Of a stretch of DNA of 53,205 bases, positions 1-7,931 are shown piece after piece (the stretch's first letter is position 1; each line of letters starts with the position of its first letter). The position numbers were made by a program, and so were the translations under genes. Below the pieces are notes generated by a model. That model searched no databases, was not told the origin of the DNA, and saw nothing but the letters and a program-made list of their open reading frames with translations. This DNA is from Prevotella sp. UBA2809 (GTDB lineage Bacteria; Bacteroidota; Bacteroidia; Bacteroidales; Bacteroidaceae), in assembly GCA_002351725.1 (NCBI GenBank), contig DEHD01000022.1, positions 3,561-56,765 on the forward strand. Reading direction: 5' to 3'.

Positions 1-596
1 CCCTGCATGGCCGAAAGGGAAAGAGGAACATTACCAGAGTACATCTTGGGAACATGATTGAGAACCACTAACGTCCAGTTGTACTTCTTCTTCAAAGTGT
101 TTAGTGAAGCCATCAACGTTCCAGCATCAGCACTTCTGTCAAGCGACTGTCCCAAAGCTGTGATATTGTCAATAAACACGACATCCACATAATTAGCAAC
201 TGCTACTTCTTCTATCCCTTTAAGTACATCTTCTGCCGGATGCTCTTTATCCATCTCAGCACGAAGAAAGGTGGAAGGGAAATTGGGACACTCATAGCGG
301 TTACCAAGTTGACGGGGTGTCATTTCGCAATCCACATATAATACTCGCTTGCCTTGTTCGGCAATATATCTTGCTATCTGCATAGCAAAGATTGTCTTGC
401 CAATGCCAGACTGTCCGAAGATGATACTAAGATCACCTTCGAGAACAATGTCTGGGTAGAGTGAGACCAATGGTGGCAACAAATGTGCATCTTCAATGCA
501 CTTGTTCATCGGCTCAACTATGAATCCACCTCCATTCACAGACTCTGCATCTTGGAGTGCCTTGAATGACTGGTTGATAATATCGTTTTCAATCAT
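1..596 (-). CDS. RepA-like AAA ATPase of a mobilisable element (partial, C-terminus outside window)
   Basis: The gene enters at 596 and runs off the left edge, leaving 198 codons. The reading shows a P-loop ATPase of the RecA/RadA-like (AAA_25, plasmid RepA) type: Walker A GQSGIGKT at residues 61-68 and a hydrophobic Walker B strand ending in Asp143 (VVFID). A conserved VDCEM follows the first helix. The start ATG (596-594) overlaps the TGA of the upstream HTH gene as ATGA, implying translational coupling. In Bacteroidales mobilisable elements such ATPases sit beside HTH and integrase genes and take part in replication or maintenance of the excised form. That role is inferred from context. 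Family confidence is good; exact function is open. Confidence 0.75.
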   Translation of the reverse strand, partial: MIENDIINQSFKALQDAESVNGGGFIVEPMNKCIEDAHLLPPLVSLYPDIVLEGDLSIIFGQSGIGKTIFAMQIARYIAEQGKRVLYVDCEMTPRQLGNRYECPNFPSTFLRAEMDKEHPAEDVLKGIEEVAVANYVDVVFIDNITALGQSLDRSADAGTLMASLNTLKKKYNWTLVVLNHVPKMYSGNVPLSLSAMQ

Positions 597-961
597 AACG
601 CTCTTCCTCCTTTAATCTTTTTAGAGTTTACAAACTCGCTTGCTTCTCGCTCTAAGTCTTCCGTACTCTTTCTACGTCCTTGGTGTAACCATTCGTCGAT
701 TTCCGACTTCTTGAACGTCAACTTCTTTGAGTTCTTATAATAAGGTATAGCCTTATCATTGACCCATCCATAAATGGTTTGCTTAGCAGGATGAGATGGA
801 AGATACTGACGCAAATCGTCAATGTTCATCCATTCCGGCTGTTCAGGAACATCTTTCTGGACGCTCAACTCGTTCACCATCTCTTCTAAACTCTCTACCT
901 TTGAGATAAGGTAATTTAATGCCTGGGGCATTTCTTCTAAATTGCTAATCATTCGTGTCAT
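593..961 (-). CDS. Excisionase-like helix-turn-helix protein
   Basis: A protein of 122 residues counted from the ATG at 961. A longer in-frame TTG start exists at 988, but it overlaps a CTTTG element that may be part of the promoter, so the ATG is preferred. The N-terminal third is acidic and predicted coiled coil (SKVESLEEMVNEL). The rest matches the HTH_17/excisionase fold, with a turn around TIYGWVNDKAIPYYK and a wing ending in the SEIDEWL pattern typical of these proteins. It is coupled to the downstream ATPase by an ATGA overlap. Such proteins in Bacteroides mobilisable elements regulate excision or the adjacent rep/mob genes; here that is inference. Confidence 0.7.
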   Translation of the reverse strand: MTRMISNLEEMPQALNYLISKVESLEEMVNELSVQKDVPEQPEWMNIDDLRQYLPSHPAKQTIYGWVNDKAIPYYKNSKKLTFKKSEIDEWLHQGRRKSTEDLEREASEFVNSKKIKGGRAL

Positions 962-1255
962 TATTTTAAAATTTAAATTTTGACACAAAGGTCGGCTTTA
1001 TTTCAAAAGTGCATATCAAGTGTTAATATGCACCACCATTGCACCAGTTTATTTAACGGAGATTAATTGTACTCTCCTCAGAAAATGATGAAATCGATAA
1101 TCAATCAAGGGAACAATTGCCTTGATGACTGGAATATCTGATAAAAATGGATAAGTAACGAGAAAAATAGTGGTGCAAATGATGGTGGGAGGTGGTGCAA
1201 ACCTGCTCCACACTCCCACCAAAATAACGCTAACTCTCAGAAAATCAATGACGTG
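962..1255. other. Intergenic region of the mobile element with clustered inverted sites
   Basis: This 294-base gap lies between the integrase and the HTH-ATPase pair and holds no convincing gene. It contains an 8-bp inverted repeat, GTGCATAT at 1009-1016 and ATATGCAC at 1026-1033. There are two copies of wTGCACCA (1028-1035, 1039-1046) and two of the reverse complement TGGTGCAA (1171-1178, 1193-1200). A GC-rich hairpin spans 1184-1220. The arrangement suggests binding sites for the element's own HTH or integrase proteins, or an origin or transfer site. None of these roles can be assigned from sequence alone. Confidence 0.5.
1184..1220. repeat. GC-rich hairpin downstream of the integrase
   Basis: The arms GGTGGGAG (1184-1191) and CTCCCACC (1213-1220) pair perfectly and the stem extends through GTGG/CCAC (1192-1195 with 1208-1211) past one bulged base. 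The loop is 12 bases. On the minus strand it follows the integrase stop codon, but no immediate T-run follows it, so it is not a standard intrinsic terminator. It overlaps one of the TGGTGCAA sites. Confidence 0.55.
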
Positions 1256-2509
1256 CTATTCTTTTGGCTTGCTTTTGTCGAGATTTTCAATAGTAATGGC
1301 TTTTGCTGCCTGTTCTTTCTTGGCATCTACGACTTTTGCATAGATTTGTGTTGTTTTTACATTGGTATGGCCCAACATTTTGCTAACAGTAAATATGTCC
1401 GTACCGTTAGTGAGCTGAAGGGTTGCATAGCTATGCCTAAAGCAATGGAAGGTTATATGTTTGGTTATTCCTGCTGCTTCAATCCATTTCTTAACAGGAC
1501 GATTAATCCATGAAGGATTCATAAGCCCTTCAAACACAAGTCTGTCAGGATCACGTCTCTCTCCGCATAGTTCATAGGCTTGGTCTGATATAGGCATGTA
1601 TTCGACGCCATCTGTCTTTTCCTGATTGAAGTTGATGCGCCAAGAATCATTGTGCCTAACTATCTGCCCCCATTTCAGTTCTTTGATGTCACAGTGTCTT
1701 AATCCAGTCAAGATTGAGAAAAACGAGGCTCTTCTCAAGATGTTGTTAGAGCAAGGTGTGTCTGCCAACTTGTTTACCTCCTCAATGGTAAGCACTTCGC
1801 GCCTGCTTTCCTTCGTTGGGATATTCTTTACTTTCTCACTGATGTCAATAGTAAGATATTCGTCAATAAAGGCTTGCTTGAGTCCGGCTTTGATGATGGA
1901 GAAGTATGTTGAAGCTGTGTTTTGTGAGATAGGTCCTTTCTTGGAACCCCCTTGTGGGGCTGTGAGAAGGAACATCTTAAATTCTTCCATCCATTTTACC
2001 GATATGGTCGAAAATGGTATAGGCTTGTTCTCTGAGAAGATTTCAAGGAGAGCTGCTACACGATTCCAGTTGACAATAATGGAATCTGAAGAATTGGGGT
2101 GACGAGAATAAGTAATCTTCTTGAAGTACTCAATAAAGTCCTGTTCAGAACGCTCATTCTGTGCCGCAATCTCGCTTTCCTTGTCAGTATAAAGTGATTG
2201 GTTGTCGTATTCGTGCTGGCGTAGTTTCCTTACGTTGTCTGCATAGATACAAGATTCTTGATCGAGGGTAGAACGGCACATAATAATGCCATTGATGTCT
2301 CGTTTGGGCTTAAAACCGGATGAACGGGTAGAGGATGACTTGTCCCAGATAGGGGTGGTAATCGTCCTATTGACAGATTCCACTATCCGTTCCACCTTAT
2401 TGCCTGCTTTTACCACAGGGTAGGCTTCTACAATGAGATACCATTCCTCTTTATACTGTGATTTGCGGAGTTTAACCGTAACTTTCGTATGTGCTAATGG
2501 TTTCTTCAT
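1256..2509 (-). CDS. Tyrosine recombinase / integrase of the mobile element
   Basis: A protein of 417 residues, the usual length for Bacteroidota integrative-element integrases. All catalytic residues of the tyrosine recombinase family can be seen: Arg271 (TGLRHCDI), Lys298, His355 and Arg358 (HCFRHS), His381 (LGHTNV) and the nucleophile Tyr390. The N-terminal 100 residues resemble the arm-type DNA-binding domain, followed by a SAM-like core-binding domain at about 120-225. The ATG overlaps the stop codon of the upstream zinc/HTH gene (ATGA, 2506-2509), so both are made from one transcript. It should integrate and excise the element. Catalytically intact, so the element may still be mobile. 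The target site is not evident in this window. Confidence 0.93.
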   Translation of the reverse strand: MKKPLAHTKVTVKLRKSQYKEEWYLIVEAYPVVKAGNKVERIVESVNRTITTPIWDKSSSTRSSGFKPKRDINGIIMCRSTLDQESCIYADNVRKLRQHEYDNQSLYTDKESEIAAQNERSEQDFIEYFKKITYSRHPNSSDSIIVNWNRVAALLEIFSENKPIPFSTISVKWMEEFKMFLLTAPQGGSKKGPISQNTASTYFSIIKAGLKQAFIDEYLTIDISEKVKNIPTKESRREVLTIEEVNKLADTPCSNNILRRASFFSILTGLRHCDIKELKWGQIVRHNDSWRINFNQEKTDGVEYMPISDQAYELCGERRDPDRLVFEGLMNPSWINRPVKKWIEAAGITKHITFHCFRHSYATLQLTNGTDIFTVSKMLGHTNVKTTQIYAKVVDAKKEQAAKAITIENLDKSKPKE

Positions 2510-3060
2510 AAGCTCTTATAAAGTTTGTCGATTTCCTTTTTGGGGGCATACACATAATTGCCTATCTGACGGGTTGGGATGGAATATTTCCTAATATGCG
2601 CCCAAACAGTGCTGTCATCAATTCGGTACTTCTTTGATATTTCCCCAATCGTATAACAATCTTCAGGCTCCAAGCTATATAGTTTTGGTAGCGGCTTATC
2701 TTTTTCTAGTGGTTCCTCACGCTTAGGGAACAATTTTTCAAGTTCTGTCCTTTTTATCCGTGTCAGTCTTTCACCTATATTTATATAAGGTATAGTTCCC
2801 TTTTTTATTAGACGGTAAATCGTGTCTCGCCCGATAGAGTACATGGCTACAGCTTCTGCTACAGAGATATATTCTCGTGCATCAGGTACTTTTTGGGCAA
2901 TTTGTTTGAATTGCTCAGCCTTCTTGGCTGCTGCCTTTTTCTGCTTATAAGCCATGTCAATGCAGTGCTTAGAGCAATACTTAGACTCGAGCGTCTTTGC
3001 AATGAAGGTTGCTCCACACATTTCGCATTTCCGTTTAATCTGAAATTTTAAAGCTGGCAT
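2506..3060 (-). CDS. Zinc-finger and double helix-turn-helix protein of the mobile element
   Basis: A protein of 184 residues. Four cysteines (12, 15, 29, 33; CxxC and CxxxC) form a likely small zinc ribbon at the N-terminus. A lysine/alanine-rich helix links it to two HTH_17-like domains at about 63-110 and 136-180; each carries the pattern of a recognition helix (GRDTIYRLIKKG; DDSTVWAHIRKYS) followed by a short wing. It is the first gene of a two-gene operon with the integrase and lies nearest the chromosomal dnaK gene. A role as excisionase or recombination directionality factor, or regulator of int, fits the architecture but is inferred. Confidence 0.75.
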   Translation of the reverse strand: MPALKFQIKRKCEMCGATFIAKTLESKYCSKHCIDMAYKQKKAAAKKAEQFKQIAQKVPDAREYISVAEAVAMYSIGRDTIYRLIKKGTIPYINIGERLTRIKRTELEKLFPKREEPLEKDKPLPKLYSLEPEDCYTIGEISKKYRIDDSTVWAHIRKYSIPTRQIGNYVYAPKKEIDKLYKSL

Positions 3061-3206
3061 ATTTTCGTCCTTTTAATATGTATTAATCCGTATAAGTATT
3101 TTTAAGTTGCATCTCATCGCCAATTAAGTCGTGTCGCAAATATGACGCAAAATTACGGTAAAAATCCGAAAACAGCAAGAAATGAAACAAAGTTTAACAA
3201 TAACAA
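3061..3206. other. Junction between mobile element and dnaK
   Basis: This A/T-rich gap of about 146 bases separates the start of the zinc/HTH gene from the dnaK terminator. No gene is seen. On the minus strand, ATATTTG (3136-3142 region) may act as the -7 element for the HTH-integrase operon. Because the int operon is the last element-type gene before core genes, the element's right attachment site probably lies here, but the other end is outside the window and no direct repeat can be tested. Confidence 0.35.
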
Positions 3207-3239
3207 AAAGTGGTGTAACCACTTGGATTACACCACTTT
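3207..3239 (-). terminator. Intrinsic terminator of dnaK
   Basis: A perfect 12-bp stem (3207-3218 with 3228-3239) around a 9-base loop lies just after the dnaK stop codon. On the minus strand it is followed by a T-rich run (TTTGTTATTGTT). Confidence 0.85.
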
Positions 3240-3271
3240 CTTATAATATTCTTATCGTTGCTTATCTATTT

Positions 3272-5188
3272 TTACTTCACCTCCTCGAAGTCAGCATCCT
3301 GGATGTCCTCAGGCTTTGGACCTTCCTGCTGAGCCTGCTGCTGACCACCATTGAACTGGTCGCCACCAGGCTGGCCGGCTGCGCCGCTCTGCTGGTACAT
3401 CTGCTGTGAAGCAGTCTGCCAAGCTGCATTCAGGGCTGCGATAGCTGTGTCGATAGCTGCTACATCGCCTGCCTTGTGAGCATCCTTAAGCTGCTGCAGA
3501 GCCTGCTCGATAGCTGGCTTGTGCTGAGCTGGGATCTTATCGCCAATCTCTTTCAGCTGGTTCTCTGTCTGGAAGATCATAGAGTCAGCCTGATTCAGCT
3601 TGTCAATGCGCTCGCGCTCCTTCTTATCGTTTTCGGCATTCTGCTCTGCCTCAGCCTTCATGCGGTTGATCTCGTCCTGTGACAGACCCGATGAAGCCTC
3701 GATGCGGATAGCCTGCTCCTTACCTGTAGCCTTATCCTTAGCAGAAACCTTGAGGATACCGTTAGCGTCGATATCGAAGGTTACCTCGATCTGAGGAATA
3801 CCACGGCGTGCTGGAGCAATACCTGTGAGGTTGAACTGACCGATTGACTTGTTCTGTGAAGCCATTGGACGCTCACCCTGCAGAACGTGGATGGTTACCT
3901 CTGTCTGATTATCAGCTGCAGTAGAGAATGTCTCGCTCTTCTTGCATGGGATAGTTGTGTTAGCCTCGATCAGCTTGGTCATAACACCACCCATGGTCTC
4001 GATACCCAGTGTAAGAGGAGTAACGTCGAGCAGTACGATGTCGCCTACGCCACCTTCCTTATTCAGAATAGCACCCTGAATTGAAGCGCCTACAGCAACA
4101 ACCTCGTCAGGATTTACACCCTTTGAAGGCTCCTTGCCGAAGTAGTTCTTAACCAATGTCTGCACGGCGGGGATACGGCTTGAACCACCTACGAGGATCA
4201 CCTCATCAATGTCGGATGTTGACAGATGTGCATCAGCGATAGCCTTCTGACATGGAGCCAGACAAGCCTGGATAAGGTCGTGAGCCAACTGCTCGAACTT
4301 AGCACGAGTCAAAGTCTTAACCAAGTGCTTAGGTACACCGCCTACAGGCATGATGTAAGGCAGGTTAATCTCTGTAGATGTGCTAGAAGAAAGCTCAATC
4401 TTAGCTTTCTCAGCAGCCTCCTTCAGGCGCTGCATAGCCATAGGATCGCTCTTCAGGTCGGCACCCTCGTCGTTCTTGAACTCCTGAACCAGCCAGTCGA
4501 TAATTACCTGGTCGAAGTCATCACCACCAAGGTGAGTATCTCCATTGGTTGACAGAACCTCGAATACGCCACCGCCGAACTCAAGAATAGAGATATCGAA
4601 TGTACCACCACCAAGGTCGAACACAGCGATCTTCATATCCTTGTTAGCCTTATCTACACCATAAGCCAGAGCTGCTGCTGTTGGCTCGTTTACGATACGC
4701 TTAACCTCAAGACCTGCAATCTGACCAGCCTCCTTAGTAGCCTGACGCTGTGAGTCAGAGAAGTAAGCAGGTACGGTGATAACAGCCTCAGTAACCTCCT
4801 GTCCGAGGTAGTCCTCAGCGGTCTTTTTCATCTTCTGGAGAATCATAGCAGAAATCTCCTGTGGAGTGTACTTGCGACCATCGATGTCAACACGTGGGTA
4901 ACCACCCTCGTTAACTACAGTATATGGTACGCGAGAAATCTCCTTCTCAGTCTGCTGCCAGTTCTCACCCATGAAACGCTTGATAGAGTAAACGGTGTTC
5001 TTCGGGTTAGTGATAGCCTGACGCTTGGCAGGATCACCAATCTTACGCTCACCATTGTCAACGAATCCAACTACCGAAGGAGTTGTGCGCTTACCCTCGC
5101 TGTTGGCAATTACTACTGGTTCGTTACCCTCGAATACGGCAACGCAACTGTTTGTAGTTCCTAAATCGATTCCAATAATCTTTCCCAT
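3272..5188 (-). CDS. dnaK: Molecular chaperone DnaK (Hsp70)
   Basis: A full-length Hsp70 of 638 residues, the family's usual size. The N-terminal nucleotide-binding domain opens with IGIDLGTTNSC and carries the actin-fold phosphate motif AVFDLGGGTFD and the adenosine motif VGGSSRIP. The interdomain linker (DIVLLDVTPLTLGIET) leads to the substrate-binding domain and helical lid. The C-terminus is the usual Gly/Gln-rich tail ending in EEVK. DnaK folds and rescues cytoplasmic proteins with DnaJ and GrpE; neither partner is in this window. The gene is monocistronic, with its own terminator, and is divergent from the exported protein at 5370. A CIRCE operator was not found, but a 10-bp inverted repeat lies in the shared upstream region. 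Confidence 0.98.
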   Translation of the reverse strand: MGKIIGIDLGTTNSCVAVFEGNEPVVIANSEGKRTTPSVVGFVDNGERKIGDPAKRQAITNPKNTVYSIKRFMGENWQQTEKEISRVPYTVVNEGGYPRVDIDGRKYTPQEISAMILQKMKKTAEDYLGQEVTEAVITVPAYFSDSQRQATKEAGQIAGLEVKRIVNEPTAAALAYGVDKANKDMKIAVFDLGGGTFDISILEFGGGVFEVLSTNGDTHLGGDDFDQVIIDWLVQEFKNDEGADLKSDPMAMQRLKEAAEKAKIELSSSTSTEINLPYIMPVGGVPKHLVKTLTRAKFEQLAHDLIQACLAPCQKAIADAHLSTSDIDEVILVGGSSRIPAVQTLVKNYFGKEPSKGVNPDEVVAVGASIQGAILNKEGGVGDIVLLDVTPLTLGIETMGGVMTKLIEANTTIPCKKSETFSTAADNQTEVTIHVLQGERPMASQNKSIGQFNLTGIAPARRGIPQIEVTFDIDANGILKVSAKDKATGKEQAIRIEASSGLSQDEINRMKAEAEQNAENDKKERERIDKLNQADSMIFQTENQLKEIGDKIPAQHKPAIEQALQQLKDAHKAGDVAAIDTAIAALNAAWQTASQQMYQQSGAAGQPGGDQFNGGQQQAQQEGPKPEDIQDADFEEVK

Positions 5189-5235
5189 AATTCTATATTT
5201 TTTAATTTATACTCAATTTGACACAATCCGGATTG

Positions 5236-5244
5236 CAAAGCGTA
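5236..5244 (-). promoter_or_regulatory. Possible dnaK -7 element
   Basis: Minus-strand TACGCTTTG resembles TAnnTTTG with one extra base. No matching TTTG is found at the usual distance upstream, so this is tentative. It directly abuts the left arm of the inverted repeat at 5245. Confidence 0.3.
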
Positions 5245-5296
5245 TGCCAAAATGGCTAATTAAGCTAAAAATGTATTTTATTACGTCATTTTGGCA
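5245..5296. repeat. 10-bp inverted repeat in the dnaK / 5370 divergent promoter region
   Basis: TGCCAAAATG (5245-5254) and CATTTTGGCA (5287-5296) are exact reverse complements, 42 bases centre to centre, or about four helical turns. One arm abuts the likely dnaK -7 element and the other lies just upstream of the 5370 promoter, so a protein bound to both could affect both genes. Confidence 0.55.
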
Positions 5297-5303
5297 CAAA
5301 ATA

Positions 5304-5335
5304 TTTGGATTTTCATTTTAAAAACTCTATCTTTG
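5304..5335 (+). promoter_or_regulatory. Bacteroidota-type promoter for the exported protein at 5370
   Basis: TTTG at 5304-5307, a 20-base gap, then TATCTTTG at 5328-5335, an exact match to the TTTG / TAnnTTTG consensus. The start codon is 34 bases further on. Confidence 0.8.
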
Positions 5336-5369
5336 CACTCAGAATTCTAGAATAAAACTATAGGTAGTC

Positions 5370-6812
5370 ATGAAAAGAACTATTTTTGCGGCCTGTATGG
5401 CGATTGCCTTTTTGACAGCATCGGCTCAGAGCAACTCTTACATCGTGAAGACTAAGGGTGTGAAGAAGAGCGCCCAGACGCATATGCAGGATGAGCTTGC
5501 AGAAGCCCAGCTAGACGAAGAGGAATCCTCTCAGGATTTTATAAGTCAGAACTTTAAGTATCACAGTCTTTGTGACTGGGAGAAGGGTATGAAGTTCATG
5601 GTGATGCCAGAAAAATACGATCTGGTGGTTAAAACCTTTACTGACCCAAGTACTGGCAAGGAGGTTAGCAGCATGACACTGAAGTATAAAATCATGGTAT
5701 ATCAGGGCCACGATGAGAGTAAAGACGGTCATGCACGTATAAACTTCATTTGTCAGGACAATGGTAAGCCATATTATTATGAGATAGGTTACGGAACCTT
5801 TGATGATTATTGTTTCCAGAAGACGGGTGTGCCAACTTTGGCATATCTTGGCGATGTTGATATAGCCAAGGAGAAACTGATGGGCAAGACGCTGTTCACC
5901 AAGACCAAGTATTATCGCATAGACACAGAGTATGATGGTGAGGGCTATCAGGATGTAGAGGTCGACCGTGATATGGAAGTAAAGGTTGTGGCTGTTGGTG
6001 TTGGCTCGCGCAAGTATCCTGTAAAGATTGTGGTTGAGGATAAGAATGGCAACCAGTTCTATCAGAATGTAACCATGTCGAAAACCAATTGTGGCATGCG
6101 CGACGATGAGTTCGTGGCTGATGAGGCTCGTTACTTGTTTAATAACTCGTTTGAGCTGATGGATGACATTATGTCAATAAGTAGTCGTAATTACAAGCAG
6201 TTTATTGGTAAGATTGTGCATACAAAGATTCCTATACGTATGCTGAACGAGGTATCGAGCAAGCAACAGGCTATTCCTCGCTTGGCAGAGTTTCGTATTG
6301 AGTCGATTACCCCTCATAAGGGCGATGATAGTAATGCTACTGTGAAGCTTAAGAATACCACAACTGGTAACTTCTTCTATACTGATGCTATTCTGGATAT
6401 GTATAAGGCTGAAGGCAACGAAAACAAGTTCATTGGTGCCATCTTTGCACCTGGTCCTGGAAAGAAGGTGGTTACCAGCGAGGCTACACGTGCCATGATT
6501 CGTCAGGGACACGTTGGTATCGGTATGACAGAAGATGAGGTTGAGATGGCTGCTGGTGAGCCAGATCATGTTGAAAATGGTGTGGGCGGACAGTACTTCT
6601 GGGTGTTCCAGCGCTCGAACAACAAACTGCTGTATGTAGAGTTTGATGGCTCTGGCGTTGTTAAGAAAACCGCAGTAGCCGATGGCCCTTATGGCCCATC
6701 TGTTAATCCTACGCTGAAAAAAGCTAAGAAGGGTAGTAAGACTAGGAAATCTTCAATACCTAAAGCAGATAATGGATGGATGGGTGGAACAGGAACCCCG
6801 ATAATGAACTAA
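5370..6812 (+). CDS. Exported protein of unknown function with a BamE/SmpA-like C-terminal region
   Basis: A protein of 480 residues with a clear signal peptide (hydrophobic run then TASAQ, cleavage near residue 20) and no further membrane segment, so probably periplasmic or surface-associated. Most of the chain is not recognised. Residues about 380-435 read like the SmpA/OmlA/BamE fold: GIGMTEDEVEMAAGEP, then an aromatic strand (YFWVF), then LLYVEFDGSGVV. This pattern, G-T-x-x-V-x-x-x-x-G-x-P followed by W/F strands and F-D-x-x-G-x-V, is typical of that fold. The last 40 residues are Lys/Gly/Ser-rich. It has its own strong promoter and a terminator shared with recA. The function is unknown; the domain call is a visual match only. 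Confidence 0.7.
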   Translation: MKRTIFAACMAIAFLTASAQSNSYIVKTKGVKKSAQTHMQDELAEAQLDEEESSQDFISQNFKYHSLCDWEKGMKFMVMPEKYDLVVKTFTDPSTGKEVSSMTLKYKIMVYQGHDESKDGHARINFICQDNGKPYYYEIGYGTFDDYCFQKTGVPTLAYLGDVDIAKEKLMGKTLFTKTKYYRIDTEYDGEGYQDVEVDRDMEVKVVAVGVGSRKYPVKIVVEDKNGNQFYQNVTMSKTNCGMRDDEFVADEARYLFNNSFELMDDIMSISSRNYKQFIGKIVHTKIPIRMLNEVSSKQQAIPRLAEFRIESITPHKGDDSNATVKLKNTTTGNFFYTDAILDMYKAEGNENKFIGAIFAPGPGKKVVTSEATRAMIRQGHVGIGMTEDEVEMAAGEPDHVENGVGGQYFWVFQRSNNKLLYVEFDGSGVVKKTAVADGPYGPSVNPTLKKAKKGSKTRKSSIPKADNGWMGGTGTPIMN

Positions 6813-6824
6813 TATAAAAATAAG

Positions 6825-6855
6825 AATCCCAGCCAAGCGGCTGGGATTTCTTTTT
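6825..6855. terminator. Bidirectional terminator between the 5370 gene and recA
   Basis: A 10-bp perfect stem, AATCCCAGCC (6825-6834) with its complement (6839-6848), and a 4-base AAGC loop. TTTCTTTTTG follows on the plus strand and a T-rich run follows on the minus strand, serving both convergent genes. Confidence 0.88.
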
Positions 6856-6858
6856 GCT

Positions 6859-7890
6859 TTATTCTTTTTTGTCGGAAATTGCTTCCATAATCTTTGCTTC
6901 GAGTTCGTCGCAGAGTTCTGGATTATCCTTAAGCAGCTCCTTAACTGCATCACGACCCTGACCAAGTTTCGAGTCGTTATAGCTGAACCATGAACCGCTC
7001 TTCTTGATGATACCATACTCAACACCAAGGTCTGCAATCTCGCCAATCTTAGAGATTCCCTCGCCAAATGTGATTTCGAACTCAGCCTTGCGGAATGGGG
7101 GAGCAACCTTGTTCTTTACAATCTTTACTCTAACCTGATTACCAATAGGCTGGTCGCCATCCTTCAGAGTTGTAACCTTGCGGATGTCGAGACGTACTGA
7201 AGCATAGAACTTCAGGGCATTACCACCTGTGGTAGTCTCTGGGTTACCAAACATGACGCCAATCTTTTCGCGCAACTGGTTGATGAAGATACAGGTGGTG
7301 TTGGTTTTCGAGATGGTTGATGTGAGCTTACGGAGAGCCTGACTCATCAGTCGAGCCTGGAGGCCTACTGCAGAATCGCCCATGTCGCCCTCAATCTCCT
7401 TCTTTGGAGTGAGTGCTGCTACAGAGTCGATAACGATGATGTCGATAGCGCTTGAACGGATAAGCTGGTCTGCAATCTCGAGTGCCTGCTCACCATTATC
7501 AGGCTGAGAGATATAGAGATTGTCTACATCAACACCAAGGTTGGCTGCATAGAAACGGTCGAATGCATGTTCTGCATCGATGAATGCTGCGATGCCACCA
7601 GCCTTCTGGGCCTCAGCGATAGCGTGAATGGCCAGCGTGGTCTTACCTGATGACTCAGGACCATAGATCTCAATGATACGTCCCTTGGGGTAGCCGCCTA
7701 CACCCAGAGCTGCATTAAGACTTATCGAGCCTGTAGGAATCACTTCTACATTATCTATCTGTTCGTCGCCCATGCGCATAATCGAGCCTTTGCCATAGTC
7801 TTTCTCAATCTTCGACATGGCGGCCATCAGGGCTTTCATCTTCTCCTGTTGAGGTGTCAATACCTCTTCTTCTGTTGCTTTCTTTGCCAT
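6859..7890 (-). CDS. recA: Recombinase RecA
   Basis: A protein of 343 residues, typical of RecA. Walker A is GPESSGKTT at residues 77-85. Walker B is the strand before DSVAALTP, and the L2 loop carries the conserved FINQLREKIGVMFG and GGNALKFYAS segments. RecA forms filaments on single-stranded DNA for strand exchange and stimulates LexA-type autocleavage. It lies 41 bases downstream of the carboxynorspermidine dehydrogenase gene on the same strand, with no TAnnTTTG promoter seen in the gap, so it is probably the last gene of a three-gene operon starting at 9809. No recX or SOS-box-like site was recognised nearby. Confidence 0.98.
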   Translation of the reverse strand: MAKKATEEEVLTPQQEKMKALMAAMSKIEKDYGKGSIMRMGDEQIDNVEVIPTGSISLNAALGVGGYPKGRIIEIYGPESSGKTTLAIHAIAEAQKAGGIAAFIDAEHAFDRFYAANLGVDVDNLYISQPDNGEQALEIADQLIRSSAIDIIVIDSVAALTPKKEIEGDMGDSAVGLQARLMSQALRKLTSTISKTNTTCIFINQLREKIGVMFGNPETTTGGNALKFYASVRLDIRKVTTLKDGDQPIGNQVRVKIVKNKVAPPFRKAEFEITFGEGISKIGEIADLGVEYGIIKKSGSWFSYNDSKLGQGRDAVKELLKDNPELCDELEAKIMEAISDKKE

Positions 7891-7931
7891 AGTTTAATTT
7901 TACTATTTTATTAGTTATTATTTATAATTGA

